From: Betaproteobacteria bacterium RIFCSPLOWO2_02_FULL_62_17
Lineage (GTDB): Bacteria > Pseudomonadota > Gammaproteobacteria > Burkholderiales > SG8-39
Direction: 5' to 3'
DNA length: 9,774 nt
Assembly (NCBI GenBank): GCA_001770355.1
Contig: MEQV01000194.1
Location: 16,681 to 26,454, forward strand
Shown one piece after another: positions 1 to 4,581 of the stretch. How positions within the stretch are numbered: the stretch's first letter is position 1; the number at the start of each line of letters is the position of its first letter. Made by a program: the position numbers and the translations under genes. A model generated the notes under the pieces. It searched no databases. It saw nothing but the letters and a program-made list of their open reading frames with translations, and had not been told where the DNA came from.

Positions 1-2
1 GG

Positions 3-683
3 GGCACGCTGGCCTCGATCAATGTTCTCGACGATCGGCAGTACCGCACGCCGCAGGCCTGCCCGCGCGCCGGCCGCGGCGGATCGAATGTCGTCGATGC
101 CGCGTCATGCCAGGGGCTGCTCGCGCCGGACAGAACCCTGCTGGGGGCCGAGCAGCTTGCCTGGCTGCGCTCCGGCCTGGCTTCGAGCCGCGGCCGCTGG
201 AACCTGATCGCGCAGCATTCGGTCATGGCACAGTTGGATCGAAGACCCGGCCCCGGGCGCGACGCCTGGACCGATTCCTGGGATGGCTATCCGGCGGAAC
301 GCCGCGCGCTGCTCGAACACATGGCCACGCGCAAAACCGCAAATCCGGTGGTGCTCGGCGGCGATGTGCACATGTTCTTCGTCAACGATCTGAAGGCTGA
401 TTTCGATGATACGAAAGCCCCGGTGCTCGCCACGGAAATCGTGGGCACCTCGATCAGCTCGCAGGCCGGCACGCAGGAGGCCCTCAACCGGCTGCTGCCG
501 GATAATCCGCAGGTGAAATTCGCCGCCAGCGAGCACCGCGGCTACACCCGCCTGGAACTCACGCCGGAAAAACTGCAGGTGGATCTGCGCGCCATGGAAA
601 CCGTGCAACGCCGCGATGCCAACTGCTCCACGCTGGCAAGTTTTGTAGTCGAAAACGGCATTCCTGGCGCGCAACGCGCCTGA
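3..683 (+). CDS. phoD: PhoD-type alkaline phosphatase/phosphodiesterase, C-terminal part (5' truncated by window)
   Basis: The frame is open from base 3 to the TGA at 681-683 and gives 226 residues with no start in the window, so this is the C-terminal portion of a longer protein. It matches the PhoD-like metallophosphoesterase family, which are usually exported enzymes that hydrolyse phosphate mono- or diesters with a Ca/Fe centre. Visible family signatures are LDDRQYR (27-47), RWNLIAQHSVMAQLD, WDGYP (279-293) and the metal-ligand motif GGDVH (Asp at 363-365, His at 369-371). The tail contains HRGYTRLELTPEKLQVDLR, typical of the family's closing strands. The export signal (usually Tat) would be in the missing N-terminus and cannot be checked. 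The gene converges on the minus-strand gene ending at 988, across a hairpin-rich spacer. Family assignment is firm. Substrate, and the symbol phoD rather than a paralogue, are less certain. Confidence 0.88.
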   Translation, partial: GTLASINVLDDRQYRTPQACPRAGRGGSNVVDAASCQGLLAPDRTLLGAEQLAWLRSGLASSRGRWNLIAQHSVMAQLDRRPGPGRDAWTDSWDGYPAERRALLEHMATRKTANPVVLGGDVHMFFVNDLKADFDDTKAPVLATEIVGTSISSQAGTQEALNRLLPDNPQVKFAASEHRGYTRLELTPEKLQVDLRAMETVQRRDANCSTLASFVVENGIPGAQRA

Positions 684-723
684 GGCAGATCGCGGCATCA
701 GAGTCGCCACGAATCGACTGGAA

Positions 724-752
724 TTGCCAATACGGAACGCAGGTTTTATATA
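724..752 (+). promoter_or_regulatory. Candidate sigma70 promoter upstream of the hairpin train
   Basis: TTGCCA (724-729, five of six consensus bases for -35) is followed after 17 bases by TATATA (747-752). An overlapping TATAAA (749-754) gives a better -10 at 19-base spacing. Initiation would fall at about 759-762, inside the left arm of the first long hairpin. The box matches and spacing are seen directly; activity is inference. AT-rich boxes between genes arise by chance, so this stays tentative. Confidence 0.3.
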
Positions 753-805
753 AAGATCGTCGTTTGCGCGCGGATAGTTTCATCATCCGCGCGCAAACGG
801 CGATC
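740..805 (-). terminator. Possible intrinsic terminator on the minus strand, using H1
   Basis: Read on the minus strand, the H1 stem is followed directly by TTTATATAAAA (754 down to 744), a weak interrupted U-tract. It could stop transcription that reads past the glutamate-synthase-like gene ending at 988. The distance of about 180 bases from that stop codon and the broken T-run make this a moderate call. The whole train may instead work as a two-way barrier between the convergent genes. Confidence 0.35.
755..805. repeat. Long hairpin H1: 21-bp stem, 9-base loop
   Basis: Arms 755-775 and 785-805 are reverse complements over 21 bases except for one T/G position (760 against 800), which still pairs as G-U in plus-strand RNA. 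The loop is AGTTTCATC (776-784). The inner stem closes with GGAT/ATCC, the same as in hairpin H5 110 bases downstream. Confidence 0.85.
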
Positions 806-806
806 C

Positions 807-831
807 GCACGGACGGATTTACCGTCCGTGC
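807..831. repeat. Hairpin H2: perfect 10-bp stem, 5-base loop
   Basis: GCACGGACGG (807-816) and CCGTCCGTGC (822-831) are perfect reverse complements around the loop ATTTA. One base separates it from H1, and its right arm overlaps the left arm of H3 by five bases. Confidence 0.85.
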
Positions 832-853
832 AGGCTTTGGCAAAGTCTGCACG
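827..853. repeat. Hairpin H3: 12-bp stem, 3-base loop, overlapping H2 and H4
   Basis: Arms CGTGCAGGCTTT (827-838) and AAAGTCTGCACG (842-853) pair over 12 positions with one G-U, around the loop GGC. H3 shares 827-831 with H2 and 849-853 with H4, so it cannot form fully at the same time as either. Confidence 0.75.
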
Positions 854-863
854 CTGCGCGTGC
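849..863. repeat. Hairpin H4: 6-bp stem, 3-base loop
   Basis: GCACGC (849-854) and GCGTGC (858-863) are perfect reverse complements around TGC. The left arm is also the right arm of H3. An alternative pairing, TTGGCA (837-842) with TGCCAA (861-866), would compete with both. Confidence 0.6.
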
Positions 864-864
864 C

Positions 865-913
865 AACCTCTCTTTCTGCACGGATACACACCATCCGTGC
901 AGAAAGAGAGGTT
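865..913. repeat. Long hairpin H5: perfect 21-bp stem, 7-base loop
   Basis: Arms 865-885 and 893-913 are perfect reverse complements over 21 bases around the loop ACACACC (886-892). The top of the stem is GCACGGAT/ATCCGTGC, sharing its core with H1 and H2, while the lower stem is a purine/pyrimidine tract. On the plus strand the next bases are CCAATTGTTTCC, not a proper T-tract, so it is not a textbook terminator for the phosphatase gene. Confidence 0.9.
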
Positions 914-957
914 CCAATTGTTTCCTACGGAATAAGGGTTCGCGAAACTCTGCTTCA

Positions 958-978
958 AGGGGCGTTGTTACAGCCCCT
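958..978 (-). repeat. Small hairpin just after the minus-strand stop codon
   Basis: AGGGGC (958-963) and GCCCCT (973-978) form a perfect 6-bp GC-rich stem around a 9-base loop. It lies about ten bases past the TAG (990-988) of the glutamate-synthase-like gene. On that strand TTGAAG follows, so there is no U-tract. It may protect the mRNA 3' end rather than terminate. Confidence 0.45.
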
Positions 979-987
979 GGACACAAA

Positions 988-2490
988 CTACGCAGCTTTC
1001 CGCAGCTTCGAATTCGGATCCGGATACGGGTAAAAAATATTCAACGCCGTGCTCTGCCCCGCGCTTTGCACGATGCGCACGTGCTCGCGGCGCAATTCGC
1101 GCGAATGGCGGCAGCCGCAGCAGTGCGCGATCATGTCGATCTCCTTGCACATGTTTACGGCGTAGTTCGCCACACGCAGGTATTTCTCCTCCACCACCAG
1201 GCCACGCTGCAGGCGCTTGTTGTGGGTGGTGACGCCGGTGGGGCAGGTGTTCTGATGGCAGCGCAGCGACTGAATGCAACCCAACGCGAACATAAAGCCG
1301 CGCGCCGAGTTGACGAAGTCGGCGCCCGCGCACAAGGCCCAGGCGGCGCGCGCCGAGGTCACCAGGCGGCCCGCGGCAATGACGCGCACGCGACCGCGCA
1401 AGCCGGTCTCGATCAAGGCGTCAACCACGCGCGGCAATGCCTCCATGATGGACAACGCCATGTGGTCCATCAACGCCTGCGGGGCCGCGCCCGAACCGCC
1501 CTCGCCACCGTCGATGGCGATGAAATCCGGCGCGTGCTCCAGGCCGCGGCGATTGACCGCTTCGGCAAGTTCATTGATGAACTGCCAGCCGCCGATGGCG
1601 GTCTTGATGCCTACCGGCTTGCCGGTGATATCGCGCACCCGCACGATCTTGTCCAGCAGCTGATCCGCATTGGCGATGTCGCGGTGCCGATTGGGACTGA
1701 TGGAGTCGATATTCACCGGAATGCCGCGTATCGCCGCAATCTGCTGGGTGACCTTGGCCGCGGGCAGCACCCCGCCCTTGCCGGGCTTGGCGCCCTGCGA
1801 CAACTTGATCTCGAAGGCCTTCACGTTCGGATTGGCGGCGATTTCGCGCGCGCGCTCCGGAGAAAATTCGCCGCGCGAGTCGCGAATACCGTAATTGGCG
1901 GTGCCCAGCTGCATCATCACATCGCACCCGCCCTCCAGGTGATAGGGCGACAAGCCGCCCTCGCCGGTGTCCATCCAGCATCCCGCCCTGGCGGCACCGC
2001 GCGACAGCGCACGCACCGCCGGCTCGGAGATCGCGCCGAAACTCATGCCGCTGATGTTCAGAACAGAGCGCGCCTCGAAGGGCTGCTTGCAGTAGCCCTC
2101 ACCGATCATCAGCGGCGGGGTCGGCAGCCGGTCCTCCTCCAGCACCGGGTACGGCGCGTTGACGAATACGATGGAGCCGGGTTCGTTCTGGTTGTTGGTG
2201 GAGCCAAAACCTATCACGCCGCCTTCGTCCTTGGCCAGGCGGTACACCCAGCCGCGCGCGGCGCGGTTGAACGGCATCTCCTCGCGGTCGTTCATGAAAA
2301 GGTACTGCCGGAAGTACTCGCCCATCTCTTCCAGGAAATAGCGCAGGCGCCCGATCAGCGGGTAATTGCGCAGCACCGTGTGCTTTTTTTGCGTGACGTC
2401 CTTCACGAACAACACCACCAGCGTGGCGATGATGACGAAACCGGCCATGGTCCCCAGGCCGTAGCTCAGCACTCCCACCATTCCCGACAT
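988..2490 (-). CDS. Membrane-anchored FMN-binding glutamate synthase-domain protein
   Basis: This 500-residue protein consists of an N-terminal membrane helix (about 9-29) and a glutamate synthase alpha-domain-2-like FMN barrel. The glutaminase domain and central domain of full GltB are absent. Family signatures are SGMSFGAISEPA (147-158), GEGGLSPYHLEGG (176-188), KLSQGAKPGKGG (229-240), PNRHRDI (266-272), IDGGEGGSGA (326-335) and AAGRL (372-376). Cysteines 405, 411 and 416 form the CX5CX4C pattern that binds the 3Fe-4S cluster in GOGAT. A second cysteine group (448, 457, 458, 460) near the C-terminus could bind metal. The reaction is not known for this stand-alone class; amination of 2-oxoglutarate, or a relative such as N-methylglutamate synthase, are options. 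The frame extends upstream to 2625 but would run into slyD. A tandem ATGATG after an AGGGGG ribosome site fixes the start at 2490 or 2493. It probably shares a transcript with slyD, 52 bases upstream. Confidence 0.9.
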   Translation of the reverse strand: MSGMVGVLSYGLGTMAGFVIIATLVVLFVKDVTQKKHTVLRNYPLIGRLRYFLEEMGEYFRQYLFMNDREEMPFNRAARGWVYRLAKDEGGVIGFGSTNNQNEPGSIVFVNAPYPVLEEDRLPTPPLMIGEGYCKQPFEARSVLNISGMSFGAISEPAVRALSRGAARAGCWMDTGEGGLSPYHLEGGCDVMMQLGTANYGIRDSRGEFSPERAREIAANPNVKAFEIKLSQGAKPGKGGVLPAAKVTQQIAAIRGIPVNIDSISPNRHRDIANADQLLDKIVRVRDITGKPVGIKTAIGGWQFINELAEAVNRRGLEHAPDFIAIDGGEGGSGAAPQALMDHMALSIMEALPRVVDALIETGLRGRVRVIAAGRLVTSARAAWALCAGADFVNSARGFMFALGCIQSLRCHQNTCPTGVTTHNKRLQRGLVVEEKYLRVANYAVNMCKEIDMIAHCCGCRHSRELRREHVRIVQSAGQSTALNIFYPYPDPNSKLRKAA

Positions 2491-2496
2491 CATCAG

Positions 2497-2502
2497 CCCC
2501 CT
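2497..2502 (-). promoter_or_regulatory. Ribosome binding site that sets the start of the glutamate-synthase-like gene
   Basis: On the minus strand AGGGGG is followed by CTG and then ATGATG. Spacing is three bases to the first ATG (2493) and six to the second (2490), so the second is preferred. This rejects the in-frame ATG at 2625, which would add 45 residues and overlap slyD. Confidence 0.6.
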
Positions 2503-2542
2503 GTTTGTTGTTCTTTTGACCGCTCGCGTGATTGAATTTTGT

Positions 2543-3034
2543 TCACGGCAACGCACGTACCACGACTGCGGAAGGATCGTCGGCGGCCCCGCCATCGATC
2601 TCGGCCTGCGTGGCCGGCCGCACATCGACGACGGTAGCCACGAACCGCAGCGCCATGCCGGCCAGCGGGTGGTTGCCGTCGAGCACCACCTTGCCCTGCG
2701 CTATGTCAGTAATCGTATAAAGAACCGGCTCCTCCTCGCCCTCCACCTTGCCTTCGATGCGCATGCCCACTTCAAGCCCCTCGGGAAATTCCTCCAGAGA
2801 CTCCACGCGCAGCAGTTCTTCGTCGTATTCGCCGTAGGCATCGTCGGGTTCAAGGCGCACGTCAACGCGGTCTTTCAGGGTCTTGCCCTCTAGCGCGGCC
2901 TCGACCAGCGGAAAAATGTCGCCGTACTCGCCGTGCAGGTACTGCACCGGCTCGGGCGGATGCTCGATCAGATTGCCCCAGATATCGGAAAGCTCGACAT
3001 CGAGCGACACCACACGGTCCTTGGCGACATGCAT
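2543..3034 (-). CDS. slyD: SlyD-like FKBP-type peptidyl-prolyl cis-trans isomerase
   Basis: The 163-residue product matches the SlyD family of cytoplasmic folding helpers, which pair an FKBP prolyl isomerase domain with an inserted chaperone (IF) domain. The opening MHVAKDRVVSLDVEL resembles E. coli SlyD closely. Next come YLHG (32-35), ALEG (47-50) and DDAYGEYDEEL (64-74). The IF insert spans roughly 76-125, and the FKBP fold is rejoined at VVLDGNHPLAGMAL (116-129). Two features differ from E. coli SlyD. The long His/Cys-rich nickel-binding tail is absent (the protein ends in a plain ~25-residue tail), and the usual GLE before ALEG is LVE (43-45). A nickel-delivery role is therefore unlikely. 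The start ATG (3034) has a GGGTGA ribosome site a few bases upstream. It is divergent from glgC and lies directly upstream of the glutamate-synthase-like gene. Cytosolic; no signal peptide. Confidence 0.9.
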   Translation of the reverse strand: MHVAKDRVVSLDVELSDIWGNLIEHPPEPVQYLHGEYGDIFPLVEAALEGKTLKDRVDVRLEPDDAYGEYDEELLRVESLEEFPEGLEVGMRIEGKVEGEEEPVLYTITDIAQGKVVLDGNHPLAGMALRFVATVVDVRPATQAEIDGGAADDPSAVVVRALP

Positions 3035-3237
3035 TGCTATTCACCCGGCGATAAGGTTTTGCTTGGTGCATGCCCGGGGCATGCCCACGCAAGTGTACCG
3101 GCTTTGCCCGCGGCGATCACCGGGGCGCGCCCGCGACCTTTCGCGGCAATGCTCGCCGCAGCCGGAACTGCGGTAAAGTCGAACCCTCCGGGTGAAAGCC
3201 CTGTACCGGCGATGCGGGCAACGAGCGTTCGACAAAA
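3035..3237. promoter_or_regulatory. Divergent slyD/glgC intergenic region
   Basis: These 203 bases must hold the promoters of the slyD pair (-) and the glg operon (+). I find no convincing -35/-10 pair in either direction. Visible structure is a 17-base near-palindrome (3068-3084), a direct repeat TGTACCGGC (3094-3102 and 3202-3210), and two small hairpins in the presumed glgC leader: CCGCAG/CTGCGG (3156-3161 with 3168-3173) and ACCC/GGGT (3183-3186 with 3190-3193). None matches a riboswitch class I can name. Confidence 0.6.
3068..3084. promoter_or_regulatory. 17-base near-palindrome, possible operator
   Basis: GCATGCCC (3068-3075) and GGGCATGC (3077-3084) are perfect reverse complements around a single G at 3076. 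It lies 34 bases upstream of the slyD start and 154 upstream of glgC. Its symmetry and position fit a dimeric regulator site, but no regulator gene is visible and I cannot assign one. Confidence 0.35.
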
Positions 3238-4506
3238 ATGGACAGATTCTCCGCGATGCAACTACCGCGCCGCGCCATGGCCCTGGTGCTCGCGGGCGGT
3301 CGCGGCGCGCGGCTCAAGGAGCTTACCGCCAGGCGCGCGAAGCCGGCAGTCTATTTCGGCGGCAAATTCCGCATCATCGATTTTGCATTGTCCAATTGCG
3401 TGAATTCGGGCGTTCGCCGCATCGGCGTCATCACCCAGTACGAGTCCAACAGCCTGCTGCGGCATGTGCAGAAAGGCTGGGGATATCTGCGCTGGGAGAT
3501 GAACGAATTCGTCGAACTTCTGCCTGCGCAGCAGCAAAAGGAGGACGAGTCGTGGTATCGCGGCACCGCCGATGCGGTGTGGCAGAACATCGGCATCATT
3601 CGCGACCACCACACGGAATATATCGTGGTGCTCGCCGGCGATCATGTCTACAAGATGGACTATTCGCGCATGCTGCAATTTCACGTCGAGCGCGGCGCGC
3701 AGTGCACGGTGGCCTGCATCGAAGTGCCGCGAGCCGAAGCTCCGGCGTTCGGCGTGATGGCGGCCGACCGCTCCCACCGGATACTGGATTTCGCCGAAAA
3801 GCCCGCCAATCCGCAGGCGCTGCCTGGCAAGCCGGAGCGTTCGCTCGCCAGCATGGGTATCTATGTGTTCAACACCGGTTTCCTGCTCGGACTTCTGGAG
3901 CGGGACATCGCGATTGTAAACTCCAGCCACGACTTCGGCAGGGACATCATTCCGGAAGCCGTGCGGATGGGCGTGGCCTGCGCGCATCCGTTTTCACTGT
4001 CCTGCGTCGGCGCCGATCCCGAGGCGCCCTATTGGCGCGACGTCGGCACGGTCGACGCCTACTGGTCGGCCAATATCGACCTGACCACGCCGACGCCGGC
4101 CCTCGACATGTACGACACCAACTGGCCGATCTGGACCTACCAGGAACAGCTGCCGCCGGCAAAGTTCGTGTTCGACCGCGACGATCGCCGCGGCATGGCG
4201 GTGGATTCGATCGTCTCCGGCGGTTGCATCATCTCCGGTTCGCGCGTGGCGCGCTCGGTGCTGTTCTCAAAGTGCCGCGTCAATTCCTACTGCAGCGTCG
4301 AAGGCGCGGTGCTGCTTCCCGGTGTCGAGGTCGGGCGCAATGCTCGGCTCAGAAACGTGGTGGTCGACCGCGGCTGCCGCATACCGGAAGGAATGACGAT
4401 AGGCGAGGACGCCGCGGCGGACGCGGCTCACTTCTACCGCACCGACCAGGGCGTGACTCTGGTGACGCAGGATGCGCTGGATCATCTGGCCCGAACGCGT
4501 GCTTGA
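3238..4506 (+). CDS. glgC: Glucose-1-phosphate adenylyltransferase (ADP-glucose pyrophosphorylase)
   Basis: GlgC makes ADP-glucose and pyrophosphate from ATP and glucose-1-phosphate, the committed and usually allosterically controlled step of bacterial glycogen synthesis. The 422-residue product aligns nearly end to end with E. coli GlgC (431). Landmarks are the nucleotide loop GGRGARL (20-26), KPAVYFGGKFRIIDFALSN (35-53), WYRGTADAV (106-114, with the ATP-contact Tyr107), catalytic-base motif AGDHVYKMDY (133-142, Asp135), sugar-phosphate motif EKPANP (187-192, Lys188) and SLASMGIYVF (202-211). A left-handed beta-helix domain begins near 325. Two positions differ from E. coli: Thr in GGRGTRL is Ala24, and the activator-site Lys39 aligns with Arg32. 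The start has no strong ribosome site; the ATG at 3256 is no better. It is the first gene of the glg operon. Confidence 0.97.
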   Translation: MDRFSAMQLPRRAMALVLAGGRGARLKELTARRAKPAVYFGGKFRIIDFALSNCVNSGVRRIGVITQYESNSLLRHVQKGWGYLRWEMNEFVELLPAQQQKEDESWYRGTADAVWQNIGIIRDHHTEYIVVLAGDHVYKMDYSRMLQFHVERGAQCTVACIEVPRAEAPAFGVMAADRSHRILDFAEKPANPQALPGKPERSLASMGIYVFNTGFLLGLLERDIAIVNSSHDFGRDIIPEAVRMGVACAHPFSLSCVGADPEAPYWRDVGTVDAYWSANIDLTTPTPALDMYDTNWPIWTYQEQLPPAKFVFDRDDRRGMAVDSIVSGGCIISGSRVARSVLFSKCRVNSYCSVEGAVLLPGVEVGRNARLRNVVVDRGCRIPEGMTIGEDAAADAAHFYRTDQGVTLVTQDALDHLARTRA

Positions 4507-4581
4507 AGGGGGCCGCCACGCAGGCCGAATGACCTGCGCAAGCGCCATCGTGTCGCGACGCAGCCGCGCCAGCGGGGCATG

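Larger units (their letters stand above)
684..987. other. Convergent intergenic region with a dense hairpin train
   Basis: This 304-base spacer separates the stop codons of two convergent genes. Bases 684-723 show nothing recognisable. Bases 724-752 resemble a sigma70 promoter. Bases 755-913 are almost wholly made of inverted repeats. Bases 914-957 hold only an 8-base palindrome (TTCGCGAA, 939-946), and 958-978 form a small hairpin just past the minus-strand stop codon. The region looks less GC-rich than the flanking genes. I find no credible gene. Reading frames that cross it translate the repeats into peptides that resemble each other on both strands, which is expected from inverted repeats. 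Confidence 0.8.

Noticed and set aside
755..913. CRISPR array, or integron attC site
   Set aside because: The units are palindromes of different size with no evenly spaced unique spacers and no cas genes. No integrase or attC core sites are seen, and the hairpins share arms.
764..1033. Plus-strand 89-codon frame across the hairpin train (with a similar minus-strand frame at 746-958)
   Set aside because: Both frames translate the inverted repeats into repetitive RA/IRA/TDG-type peptides and lack ribosome sites. The plus frame also runs antisense into the glutamate-synthase-like gene. The repetition comes from the DNA palindromes.
1066..2535. Long 489-codon plus-strand frame opposite the glutamate-synthase-like gene
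   Set aside because: It is antisense to a gene with clear family motifs. Its His/Arg/Ala-rich composition is what a GC-rich shadow frame gives.
3156..3219. Possible riboswitch in the glgC leader (GGGTGAAAGCCC-like segment)
   Set aside because: GGTGAAA recalls part of the cobalamin riboswitch, but the B12 box and other conserved blocks are missing, and the stems are only four to six pairs. No named class fits.
3192..4532. 446-codon plus-strand frame overlapping glgC
   Set aside because: It is an out-of-frame shadow of glgC, full of Arg/Ala/Gly, with no recognisable domain. The glgC frame shows end-to-end homology.
4519..4538. Terminator between glgC and glgA
   Set aside because: CGCAGG/CCTGCG is only a 6-bp stem with an 8-base loop and no T-tract after it. 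The operon probably continues through it.
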